NCBI RefSeq assembly: GCF_014649395.1
Contig: NZ_BMSY01000014.1
Span: forward strand, 1-64,000
Reading direction: 5' to 3'
Origin: Streptomyces aureoverticillatus
GTDB taxonomy: Bacteria > Actinomycetota > Actinomycetes > Streptomycetales > Streptomycetaceae
DNA length: 64,000 bases
The notes under the pieces: generated by a model
The model's input: the letters and a program-made list of their open reading frames with translations, nothing else
Told to the model about the DNA's origin: nothing
Database searches by the model: none
Shown: positions 56,344 to 64,000 of the stretch, piece after piece
Layout: each line of letters begins with the position of its first letter
Position numbering within the stretch: position 1 is the first letter of the stretch
Position numbers and translations under genes: made by a program

Positions 56344-56637
56344 TCAGGAAGCCGTAGGGGGCGTCGGTGGCGACGGGGGAGAGGCGTTGCCCGGGGGAGT
56401 GGCGCCGCCACCCGCACCCTTGCCGCCGTCCGTTCCGGCGAGGCGGTCGACGGCGTCCTTCGCCTTGACCGTTCCCGTCCGGATCTTGTCGCTGTACTTG
56501 CCCTTGGTCCTCCTGTCGACCACCTTGGCGGCCTTGTCCAGGCCCTGGTCGATCTTGTCCCCGTGCTGCTGCGCGAGGTCCGCGGCCTTGCCCTTGGCAG
56601 GGGCGAGTTTGTCCTTCAGACGGTCCAGGAAGCCCAT
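56344..56637 (-). CDS. MT0933-like antitoxin family protein
   Basis: 97 aa: MGFLDRLKDKLAPAKGKAADLAQQHGDKIDQGLDKAAKVVDRRTKGKYSDKIRTGTVKAKDAVDRLAG, then a Gly/Pro/Ser tail. It fits the small basic amphipathic-helix family annotated as MT0933-type antitoxin in actinobacteria. No toxin gene adjoins it; the next gene encodes an acidic protein. Antitoxin function is unproven in this context. Confidence 0.75.
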   Translation of the reverse strand: MGFLDRLKDKLAPAKGKAADLAQQHGDKIDQGLDKAAKVVDRRTKGKYSDKIRTGTVKAKDAVDRLAGTDGGKGAGGGATPPGNASPPSPPTPPTAS

Positions 56638-56664
56638 GGGGTCACCTTCCCTCGCCGGGGAGTG

Positions 56665-57072
56665 TCACTTGCGGGCGCTCTCACCGGCCTCGTTGTCGGC
56701 CGCCTCCTGCGCGGACTGCTGCTTGGGAATCTCCACGTTCTCCGCGCTGTCGGCGTTCTCGGAGTGCTCAGCGTTCTCGGAGTTCTCGGCACTCCCGGAG
56801 TCCTCCGCGCTCGTGGCGGCGTCCGCCTCGTCGGAGGTCTCGGCGGTGTCCGCCTTCTCCGCGGTCGCCGCCTCGGCAGGTTCCGTCGCCTTGTCCTCGG
56901 AGTCGCTCCTCGCCTCGGACTTGGCCTCGTCCTCCGCCGCGGCCCCACCGTCGGCCTTGGAGGACTCCTCGGCCGTCTCGGACTCGGCCGTCGGAGTGTC
57001 GGCCGACGCCTCGGTGGTCGACGCCTCCTCCGTCTCCTTGGACTTCCGGCGGAACCGTGCAAAAACGCCCAT
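56665..57072 (-). CDS. Very acidic Glu/Ala/Ser-rich hypothetical protein
   Basis: 135 aa. A short basic start (MGVFARFRRKSKETEE) precedes a highly acidic repetitive body made of AEDSGSAENSENAEH-like repeats. No fold, membrane segment or motif is visible; it is likely disordered. ATG 57072 has GGAG 8 nt upstream. It shares strand with the antitoxin-like gene, 27 nt apart, and could be its partner. It starts divergently from miaA. Confidence 0.7.
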   Translation of the reverse strand: MGVFARFRRKSKETEEASTTEASADTPTAESETAEESSKADGGAAAEDEAKSEARSDSEDKATEPAEAATAEKADTAETSDEADAATSAEDSGSAENSENAEHSENADSAENVEIPKQQSAQEAADNEAGESARK

Positions 57073-57254
57073 ATCTACTCCATACGTTACTCGTGTGGGC
57101 GAAATCCCGCGCCGCCCGGTGCGTCCCATTGCGTCGCCCGGGTCACCGGTCCTCGAAACCGGCGGCCGGAACCTCGCAACAGGCAACGACCCCACAGCCG
57201 TGCCGTCACGTAGCTCGTTCGGGCACTTGCCGCGCGGTTTGCGAGACTGGGGCG

Positions 57255-58193
57255 GTGAGAAGTGCAGCTCCCGCCCCGCGGGTCATCGCCGTCGTCGGGC
57301 CGACCGCGGCCGGAAAGTCCGATCTGGGTGTTTTCCTCGCCCAGCGTCTCGGCGGCGAGGTCGTCAACGCCGACTCCATGCAGCTCTATCGGGGGATGGA
57401 CATCGGCACCGCCAAGCTGACGCCCGCCGAGCGGGACGGCGTGCCGCATCACCTCCTGGACATCTGGGACGTGACGGAGGCGGCCAGCGTCGCCGAGTAC
57501 CAGAAGCTCGCCCGCGCGGAGATCGACCGGCTCCTCGGAGAGGGCCGCTGGCCCATCCTGGTCGGCGGCTCCGGTCTGTACGTGCGCGGGGCGGTCGACC
57601 ACCTGGAGTTCCCCGGCACCGACCCCGCCGTACGCGCCCGTCTGGAGGAGGAGCTCGAGCTGCGCGGCCCGGGGGCGCTGCACGCGCGCCTGGCCGCCGC
57701 CGACCCCGACGCGGGCCGCGCGATCCTGCCCAGCAACGGGCGCCGGATCGTCCGCGCCCTGGAGGTCATCGAGATCACGGGCAAGCCGTTCACGGCCAAT
57801 CTCCCCGGTCATGAGTCCGTGTACGACACCCTGCAGATCGGCGTCGACGTGGCCAGGCCGGAGCTCGACCAGCGCATCGCCACGCGCGTGGACCGCATGT
57901 GGGAGGCCGGGCTCGTCGACGAGGTGCGTGCGCTGGAGGCGCGCGGGCTGCGGGAGGGGCGTACGGCGTCACGCGCGCTCGGCTACCAACAGGTGCTCGC
58001 GGCGCTCGCCGGAGAGTGCACCGAGGACGAGGCGCGCGCCGAAACCGTGCGCGCCACCAAGCGCTTCGCCCGCCGTCAGGACTCCTGGTTCCGCCGGGAC
58101 CCGCGGGTGCACTGGCTGAGCGGCGCCGCCGCCGACCACGGGGAACTCCCGGGGAGCGCCCTGACGTTGGTCGAACGAGCGGTCACAGCCTGA
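57255..58193 (+). CDS. miaA: MiaA tRNA dimethylallyltransferase
   Basis: 312 aa from GTG 57255. P-loop GPTAAGKS, DSMQLYRGMDIGTAK, HHLLDIWDVTEAASVAEYQ, LVGGSGLYVRG, NGRRIVRALEV and FARRQDSWFRRDPRVHWL. It transfers a dimethylallyl group to A37 of UNN-reading tRNAs; MiaB then modifies the product. GTG is chosen because it starts RSAAPAPRVIAVVGPT; the upstream extension lacks homology. Confidence 0.96.
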   Translation: MRSAAPAPRVIAVVGPTAAGKSDLGVFLAQRLGGEVVNADSMQLYRGMDIGTAKLTPAERDGVPHHLLDIWDVTEAASVAEYQKLARAEIDRLLGEGRWPILVGGSGLYVRGAVDHLEFPGTDPAVRARLEEELELRGPGALHARLAAADPDAGRAILPSNGRRIVRALEVIEITGKPFTANLPGHESVYDTLQIGVDVARPELDQRIATRVDRMWEAGLVDEVRALEARGLREGRTASRALGYQQVLAALAGECTEDEARAETVRATKRFARRQDSWFRRDPRVHWLSGAAADHGELPGSALTLVERAVTA

Positions 58194-58300
58194 TCACGTG
58201 ATGGCATCGGGACGCTCCGCCGGTCATCCGGGTACCTGACGGCGTGCCATCATCGACCATCGATCGACCAGTGGAGTCCGAAGTGGGAGGGCGCGTGGCG

Positions 58301-58792
58301 ATGGAGGCCGGCCCTCGAGACACCGCACATGACGGCGAGCGGCACAGCGCACGGGACGGTGCGCGGCTCAGCCCGGACGGACCGGACAGCCCCGGCGTCA
58401 CCGCGGGCGGCGTGACCGACGACGGCCCTTCCGAGGAGGAGCTGGCGACGGAGCCGGAGGTCGAGGTCGAGCTGCGCCCGCAGCGCAGGCTCCGCATCTG
58501 GCAGCTCGCGCCGATCGTGATCCTCGCCGCCGTCGGCTCCCTGATGTTCGCGTTCCCGCTGGCCTTCGAGTTCGGTGACGGGGGCGCCGTCGTCGCCATG
58601 CTGGGGCTGCTCATCAGCTCCTGCGCCGCCGGCTGGGGCATGATGGCCGCCCGCCGCGTCGGGCACACCTGGCCGGGGCTGCCGGAGCCGGGCTCCGGGC
58701 GGCGGCCGGACTGGCGGGTCGTCTCGGCGTACACACTGCTCGTCGCGACCGCGGCGGTGCTCGCGGTCTGGCGCGTCGCCCGCCTGCGCTGA
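58301..58792 (+). CDS. Conserved actinobacterial membrane protein
   Basis: 163 aa. An acidic, disordered N-terminus (~1-65) precedes three membrane segments (IWQLAPIVILAAVGSLMFAFPLAF, VVAMLGLLISSCAAGWGMMAA, VVSAYTLLVATAAVLAVW). ATG 58301 has GGGAGGG 9 nt upstream; GTGs at 58244 and 58295 are alternatives. It lies between miaA and dapF in the same direction. No function known. Confidence 0.78.
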   Translation: MEAGPRDTAHDGERHSARDGARLSPDGPDSPGVTAGGVTDDGPSEEELATEPEVEVELRPQRRLRIWQLAPIVILAAVGSLMFAFPLAFEFGDGGAVVAMLGLLISSCAAGWGMMAARRVGHTWPGLPEPGSGRRPDWRVVSAYTLLVATAAVLAVWRVARLR

Positions 58793-58897
58793 CCGCCCCT
58801 CCCGGGCAGGCCCTGTGGACGGTCCCGCAGAGGCCGTGCGGACGGCCCCGCAGCAGGCCCCCGCCCAGGTGTCGTACCCACCCCGTACGATCGAGGA

Positions 58898-59821
58898 ATG
58901 AGCACGCGCACGCGGATCGCCTTCCTCAAGGGGCACGGGACCGAGAACGACTTCGTGATCATCCCCGATGCCGACAACGCCATGGAGCTGTCCCCGGCCG
59001 AGGTGGCCGCCCTGTGCGACCGCCGCGCGGGCATCGGCGGCGACGGCCTGCTGCACGTCGTGCGCTCCGCCGCGCACCCGGACGCGCGGCACCTGGCCGA
59101 CGAGGCCGAGTGGTTCATGGACTATCGCAACGGCGACGGCTCGATCGCCGAGATGTGCGGCAACGGCGTGCGCGTCTTCGCCCGCCACCTCCAGCGCGCC
59201 GGGCTCGTCGGCGAGGGCGACCTGGCCATCGCGACCCGCGGCGGCATCAAGCGCGCGCACATCGCCAAGCCCACCACGGCCGGCGCCCCCGACGGCGACG
59301 TCACGCTGTCCATGGGCAAGGCCGTGCTCCCAGAAGGCGATGTCACCGTCTCCGTGGGCGACCGCCAGTGGCCCGCGCGCAACGTGAACATGGGCAACCC
59401 GCACGCGGTCGCCTTCGTGGCCGACCTGGCGCACGCGGGCGACCTCCTGACCCCGCCCCCGTTCACCCCGGCGACGGCCTACCCGGACGGCGTGAACGTG
59501 GAGTTCGTGGTCGACCGCGGCCCCCGCCACGTCGCCATGCGCGTGCACGAGCGCGGCGCGGGCGAGACCCGCTCGTGCGGCACGGGCGCGTGCGCGGTGG
59601 CCGTCGCGGCGGCCCGCAGGGACGGCCTGGACCCGGCCGTGACCGGCACCCCCGTGACGTACACCGTCGATGTCCTCGGCGGCCGCCTGGTGATCACCGA
59701 GGCGCCGGACGGCGAGATCGAGATGACGGGCCCCGCGGTGATCGTCGCCGAAGGCGAGATCGACACGGACTGGCTGGCATCGGCGGCAGCGGCCGTGGCA
59801 GCGGCGGCGGTGGCGGCCTGA
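58898..59821 (+). CDS. dapF: DapF diaminopimelate epimerase
   Basis: 307 aa. Two-domain epimerase with active-site C87 in EMCGNGVR and C227 in RSCGTGACA; FLKGHGTENDFV at the start. It converts LL- to meso-diaminopimelate (Streptomyces walls contain LL-DAP; meso-DAP feeds lysine synthesis). An Ala-rich tail is added. TACGAT at 58886-58891 ends 6 nt upstream and no good ribosome binding site is present, so it is likely leaderless. Confidence 0.97.
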   Translation: MSTRTRIAFLKGHGTENDFVIIPDADNAMELSPAEVAALCDRRAGIGGDGLLHVVRSAAHPDARHLADEAEWFMDYRNGDGSIAEMCGNGVRVFARHLQRAGLVGEGDLAIATRGGIKRAHIAKPTTAGAPDGDVTLSMGKAVLPEGDVTVSVGDRQWPARNVNMGNPHAVAFVADLAHAGDLLTPPPFTPATAYPDGVNVEFVVDRGPRHVAMRVHERGAGETRSCGTGACAVAVAAARRDGLDPAVTGTPVTYTVDVLGGRLVITEAPDGEIEMTGPAVIVAEGEIDTDWLASAAAAVAAAAVAA

Positions 59822-60092
59822 GTGCCGGGTCCGGCCGCACGGCGCCCATCGGCCGCACGGCGCACGGAAGGGCCCGCACCGCACGCCCGGCCCCGCCCAC
59901 GCGCCGGGGTCGAAACCCCGCTCGCCCCAGTCGAAACGGCACTCCACAGAACTGTCGCTCGAATGGGTGATCCGTTTCACGCTCGGCGAGAGCGGGTCAG
60001 CACCGCGTGATGGGCTCGATAGCATCAAGCACCGGCCCGGACGGAGCATGCCGCCGTCCGCTCACCGCCGGTCGGAGCTGCCGGAGGTGCCC

Positions 60093-62240
60093 ATGAGTGC
60101 GGAGGCGACGAATCCCGCGACGCCCGGCCCCACGACGCCCCCGGGCCAGCGAAAACGCGCCCGCTCCCGCCTCGACCTGCGCCGACTCGGCCGTGCCGCG
60201 CTGCTGGGCCCGGCCGGCCGCGGCCGGCTCCCGGACGCCATCGGCCATGTGGCGGAGGCCCACCGCGGCCACCACCCGGACGCCGACCTCGAGCCGCTGC
60301 GCCGCGCCTACGTCCTCGCCGAGTCCTCGCACCGCGGCCAGATGCGCAAGAGCGGTGAGCCGTACATCACACATCCGCTCGCCGTCACCCTGATCCTGGC
60401 CCAACTGGGCGCCGAGACCACCACCTTGACCGCGTCCCTGCTCCACGACACCGTCGAGGACACGGACGTGACGCTCGATCAGGTGCGCGCCGAGTTCGGC
60501 GACGACGTGTGCTACCTGGTCGACGGCGTCACCAAGCTGGAAAAGGTGGACTACGGAGCCGCCGCCGAGCCCGAGACCTTCCGCAAGATGCTGGTCGCCA
60601 CCGGCAACGACGTACGCGTCATGGCGATCAAACTCGCCGACCGGCTGCACAACATGCGCACCCTCGGCGTGATGCGCCCCGAGAAACAGGCGCGCATCGC
60701 CAAGGTCACCCGAGACGTCCTCATCCCGCTCGCCGAACGGCTCGGCGTGCAGGCCCTGAAGACCGAGCTCGAAGACCTCGTCTTCGCGATCCTCCACCCC
60801 CAGGAGTGCGCCGAGGTCAGGGAGCTGATCGCGGCGAAGGCGAGGGCCGGCGCCGACCCGCTCGCGGACATCTCCGAAGAGGTGCGTGGCGTGCTGCGCG
60901 ACGCCGGCATCGCGGCCGAAGTCCTCATCAGGCCGCGCCACTTCGTTTCCGTGCACCGTGTGCACCGCAAGCGCGGCGAGCTGCGCCCGGCCGACTTCGG
61001 GCGCCTCCTGGTGCTCGTGAACGAGGACGCCGACTGCTACGGGGTCCTCGGCGAGCTGCACACCTGCTTCACGCCGGTCGTCTCGGAGTTCAAGGACTTC
61101 ATCGCCGTACCGAAGTTCAACCTGTACCAGTCGCTCCACACGGCCGTGGCCCGCCCCGACGGCGAAGTGGCCGAAGTCCTCATCCGCACCCACCAGATGC
61201 ACCAGGTCGCCGAAGCGGGCGTCATCGCCCTGCGCAACCCCTACGCCCCGCCTCCCGAGGAGCAGCCGGCCGACGGCGAGCGCGCCGACCCCACCCGCCC
61301 CGGCTGGCTCTCCCGCCTCCTGGACTGGCAGCAGGCCGCGCCCGACCCCGACACCTTCTGGTCGACGCTGCGCGAAGACCTCGCCCAGGACCGCGAGATC
61401 GCCGTCTACCGCCCCGACGGCGGCACGCTCGGCCTGCCCGCGGGCGCGAGCTGCGTGGACGCCGCCTACGCGCAGTACGGGGAGGACGCCCACGCCTGCA
61501 TCGGCGCCCGCGTCAACGGCCGCCTGGCGACGCTCGGCACGGTCCTGCGGGACGGCGACACCGTGCAGCTCCTCATGGGCCAGGACCTGGCGTCCGGGCC
61601 CTCGCGCGACTGGCTCGACCACGCGCGCACGCCCGCCGCGCGGATCGCCATCCGGCGCTGGCTCAGCACCCACCCGGCGCCCGCGTCCGGGCCGCCCGCC
61701 ACGACCGCACCTGCCCCCGCCCCCGTGACGGTGCCCACGGTCGCGCCGCGGCCTCAGGTCGCCGAGGCCGCCCTGCGCCCCGCCGGGGCGGACGTCGTGG
61801 CCGACCGCGAGGGCGCCACCGTGCGGCTCGCGGGCTGCTGCACGCCGGTGCCGCCCGACGAGATCACCGGCTTCGCGGTGCGCGGCGGCGTCGTCACGGT
61901 GCACCGGATCGCCTGTCCCGCGGTGGCGCGGATGACGGAAGTGGGGCGCTCGGAGGTCGGCGTGCGCTGGGGGGACACCACCGAGTGCCGCGTCACCCTG
62001 GTCGCCGAGTCGTTCGGCCGGGCACACCTCCTCGCCGACCTCACCGAAGCCATCGCCCTGGAAGGCGCCGCGGTCATCTCGGCGACCGTCGAACCACCGA
62101 ACCAGCAGCGCGTGCGCCACACATACACGCTCCAACTCTCCGACGCCGCGCACCTCCCCGGCCTGATGCGCGCGATGCGCAACGTCCCGGGCGTGTACGA
62201 CGTGAGCCGCGCCCAGCACCGGGCGGCAGCGGCGCCGTAA
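60093..62240 (+). CDS. rshA: RshA (p)ppGpp hydrolase/synthetase (RelA/SpoT homologue)
   Basis: 715 aa. Intact HD hydrolase: THPLAVTLILAQLGAETTTLTASLLHDTVEDTDV and AIKLADRLHNMRTL. The synthetase domain is diverged: the RPKHYYSI-type motif reads RPRHFVSV, the Arg of the VGVRI strand is replaced by Leu (GRLLVLV), but FKDFIAVPKFNLYQSLHTAV and EVLIRT remain. TGS (~455-520) and ACT (~640-710) domains follow. Matches S. coelicolor RshA, the second Rel-type enzyme. ATG 60093 has GGAGGTG upstream; longer in-frame starts lie in the promoter region. Confidence 0.93.
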   Translation: MSAEATNPATPGPTTPPGQRKRARSRLDLRRLGRAALLGPAGRGRLPDAIGHVAEAHRGHHPDADLEPLRRAYVLAESSHRGQMRKSGEPYITHPLAVTLILAQLGAETTTLTASLLHDTVEDTDVTLDQVRAEFGDDVCYLVDGVTKLEKVDYGAAAEPETFRKMLVATGNDVRVMAIKLADRLHNMRTLGVMRPEKQARIAKVTRDVLIPLAERLGVQALKTELEDLVFAILHPQECAEVRELIAAKARAGADPLADISEEVRGVLRDAGIAAEVLIRPRHFVSVHRVHRKRGELRPADFGRLLVLVNEDADCYGVLGELHTCFTPVVSEFKDFIAVPKFNLYQSLHTAVARPDGEVAEVLIRTHQMHQVAEAGVIALRNPYAPPPEEQPADGERADPTRPGWLSRLLDWQQAAPDPDTFWSTLREDLAQDREIAVYRPDGGTLGLPAGASCVDAAYAQYGEDAHACIGARVNGRLATLGTVLRDGDTVQLLMGQDLASGPSRDWLDHARTPAARIAIRRWLSTHPAPASGPPATTAPAPAPVTVPTVAPRPQVAEAALRPAGADVVADREGATVRLAGCCTPVPPDEITGFAVRGGVVTVHRIACPAVARMTEVGRSEVGVRWGDTTECRVTLVAESFGRAHLLADLTEAIALEGAAVISATVEPPNQQRVRHTYTLQLSDAAHLPGLMRAMRNVPGVYDVSRAQHRAAAAP

Positions 62241-62433
62241 CGGCACTCTCCGTAGACGTGTGCTCCGGTCAGACGGGGCCGGTGAGCTCAGCTCGGGCGA
62301 GACCCGCCAGCTCAGACGGAGCCCGTGGCTCCGCTCCGACAGGAGACGTGTGCTCCGCTACGGCGGTACTCGTTCGGGTGGGCCCGGCGCGTGCCGTCCC
62401 GGTGCGGCGGGCACGCGCTGGTAGCGGTAGTTC

Positions 62434-63936
62434 ATGCTCCTCACCCCTCGCACCAAGGCGTCCCGGCCGAGAACCGTGCGCATCGCGGTCGCCGTCCTCG
62501 CCTCCGCCACCTCCGCCGCCCTGCTCGCCGCGAGCGCCCCGCAGCCCGCCGCCCCGCTCGGCATCGGTGACCGGCTCTTCCCGCACCTGGGAAATCCCGG
62601 GTACGACGTGACCTCGTACGACATCGCCTTCACCTACCGCGGGGACAACAGCAAGCCCCTGGACGCCGTCACGAAGATCGACGCCAAGGTGACGGCCCCG
62701 CTGGAGCGCGTCAACCTCGACTTCACCCACGGCAAGGTCCGCTCCGTCGACGTGAACGGCGCCCGCGCCGACTTCGCCACCGCCGGCGAGGACCTGGTCG
62801 TCACGCCCCACGCGCGCGTGCACCCCGGTGAACGGCTGCGGATCACCGTGCGGCACACCAGCGACCCGGTGTCCGGCAAGGCGGAGGGCGGCTGGGTGCG
62901 CACCAGCGACGGGCTCGCGATGGCCAACCAGGCCGACGCGGCCCACCGCGTGTTCCCGTCCAACGACCACCCCGCGGACAAGGCGCAGTTCACCTTCCGC
63001 ATCACCGCCCCGAAGGGCCTCACCGCCGTCGCCAACGGCCTGCCCGTGGCCAAGAAGCGCCGCGCGGACACCACCACCTGGGCGTACCGCACCCGGCACC
63101 CGATGGCGACCGAGCTCGCCCAGGTCTCCATCGGCCGCTCCACCGTGCTGCACCGCACCGGCCCGTACCGCCTTCCCGTACGCGACGTGGTGCCCACGAA
63201 GGACCGCAAGGCACTGGAGCCCTGGCTCAAGAAGACGCCCGGCCAGATCGCGTGGATGGAGGACAAGGTCGGCCGGTATCCGTTCGAGACCTACGGAGTG
63301 CTCGTCGCCGACGCCCGGACCGGGTTCGAGCTGGAGACACAGACGCTGTCGCTCTTCGAGAAGGAGCTGTTCACCCGCCCGGAGTTCCCGGACTGGTACG
63401 TCGAAGCGATCATGGTGCACGAGCTGGCGCACCAGTGGTTCGGCGACAGCGTGAGCCCGCGCACCTGGTCCGACCTGTGGCTGAACGAGGGGCACGCCAC
63501 CTGGTACGAGGCCCTGTACGCGGAGGAGAAGGCGCGCCAGCCGCTTGAGAAGCGGATGCGCTACGCCTACCGGCTCTCCGACCGCTGGCGCGCGTCGGGC
63601 GGGCCGCCGGCCGCGCCCAAGGGGCCCCGGCCCGGACAGAAGATCAGCATCTTCAGGCCGGTCGTGTACGACGGCAGCGCACTCGTGCTGTACGCCCTGC
63701 GCCAGGAGATCGGCCGGCCCTCCTTCGAGGCCCTGGAGCGCGCCTGGGTCCACACCTACCGCGACGCGAACGCCACGACCGCCGACTTCGTCCGACTCGC
63801 CTCCGACATCTCCGGACGCGATCTGGGCGGATTCTTCGACGCCTGGCTGTACGGCAAGAAGACGCCGCCCATGCCGGGGCACCCGGACTGGACGACGACG
63901 GCACCGGACGCGAAGGCGGCTCCCGCCAAGAAGTAG
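62434..63936 (+). CDS. Secreted M1-family metallopeptidase
   Basis: 500 aa. A signal peptide (VRIAVAVLASATSAALLAASA, ~15-35) precedes the M1 N-terminal beta domain and the catalytic domain: H329-E330-L-A-H333 and E352 (NEGH) as zinc ligands, with an upstream FELETQTLSLF exopeptidase-like motif. The C-terminal domain is short (~400-490). It would act outside the cell as an aminopeptidase. Its Lys/Ala end and stop lie in a 26-bp tandem duplication. Confidence 0.92.
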   Translation: MLLTPRTKASRPRTVRIAVAVLASATSAALLAASAPQPAAPLGIGDRLFPHLGNPGYDVTSYDIAFTYRGDNSKPLDAVTKIDAKVTAPLERVNLDFTHGKVRSVDVNGARADFATAGEDLVVTPHARVHPGERLRITVRHTSDPVSGKAEGGWVRTSDGLAMANQADAAHRVFPSNDHPADKAQFTFRITAPKGLTAVANGLPVAKKRRADTTTWAYRTRHPMATELAQVSIGRSTVLHRTGPYRLPVRDVVPTKDRKALEPWLKKTPGQIAWMEDKVGRYPFETYGVLVADARTGFELETQTLSLFEKELFTRPEFPDWYVEAIMVHELAHQWFGDSVSPRTWSDLWLNEGHATWYEALYAEEKARQPLEKRMRYAYRLSDRWRASGGPPAAPKGPRPGQKISIFRPVVYDGSALVLYALRQEIGRPSFEALERAWVHTYRDANATTADFVRLASDISGRDLGGFFDAWLYGKKTPPMPGHPDWTTTAPDAKAAPAKK

Positions 63937-63963
63937 TGAAGGCGGCTCCCGCCAAGAAATAGT
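63912..63963 (+). repeat. 26-bp tandem duplication at the M1 peptidase 3' end
   Basis: GAAGGCGGCTCCCGCCAAGA followed by AGTAGT occupies 63912-63937 and is repeated at 63938-63963 with one change (AAATAGT). The first unit carries the stop codon of the gene. Confidence 0.88.
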
Positions 63964-64000
63964 GCGGGCCGCCGTTCGGTGAGAGGCGGGGCAGACGTCC

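Overview
The window is a very GC-rich, densely packed stretch of chromosome with strong third-position GC bias, frequent GTG starts and 4-nt ATGA/GTGA/TTGA gene overlaps. Protein content and gene order match the core chromosome of a Streptomyces: rrn operon end, osaC, osaA, osaB, ftsK, rimO, pgsA, cinA, clgR, dps, nei/lhr, recA, recX, gluABCD with gluR/gluK, miaB, miaA, dapF, rshA. I recognise this as the region around SCO5747 to SCO5795 of S. coelicolor from memory, not from a search. I see no prophage, IS element, CRISPR array or biosynthetic gene cluster.

Layout. 1-1035: 3' end of a 5S rRNA with terminator, a DegT-like gene lacking the PLP-lysine segment, and tRNA-Thr(GGT) with its own promoter and terminator. 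1085-10476: the osmoadaptation locus, osaC divergent from osaA (hybrid kinase with about twelve HAMP units) and osaB. 10724-18082: ftsK, a RodZ-like protein, then the overlapping rimO-pgsA-cinA genes and clgR. 18340-25650: dps, a small membrane protein, and the leftward lhr-nei-SDR genes. 25730-30376: AraC regulator, azlCD, a toroid-fold hypothetical, a DUF3046 protein and an AI-2E family permease. 30483-32548: recA-recX behind both an SOS-type promoter and a LexA-independent RecA-NDp promoter. 32618-36132: an ArsR-like regulator with a palindromic operator, coupled to an FtsX/MacB-type permease.

36137-37479 (leftward): rhodanese and cysteine dioxygenase behind a leaderless Cys-x-Cys leader peptide and a hairpin, a probable cysteine-sensing attenuator. 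37490-39319: FAD monooxygenase. 39641-45631: glutamate ABC importer gluABCD divergent from its two-component system gluRK, followed by an orphan TAXI-type binding protein, an APH-like kinase and a SAM methyltransferase.

49043-53595 is the most interesting region. It is a bidirectional Asp23/Gls24 envelope-stress locus. Leftward it encodes Asp23, a tiny membrane protein, a DUF6286-like protein and AmaP. Rightward it encodes an ECF sigma factor, a protein joining an anti-sigma zinc motif (HxxxCxxC) to an Asp23-like domain, and a mini-Asp23. 53683-63936: miaB, an extradiol-dioxygenase-like protein, an MT0933-type antitoxin-like protein, an acidic protein, miaA, a membrane protein, dapF, rshA and a secreted M1 aminopeptidase.

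A recurring peculiarity is short tandem duplication at gene 3' ends that copies the stop codon (gluD, gluK, the M1 peptidase), plus several tandem repeats in promoters and spacers.
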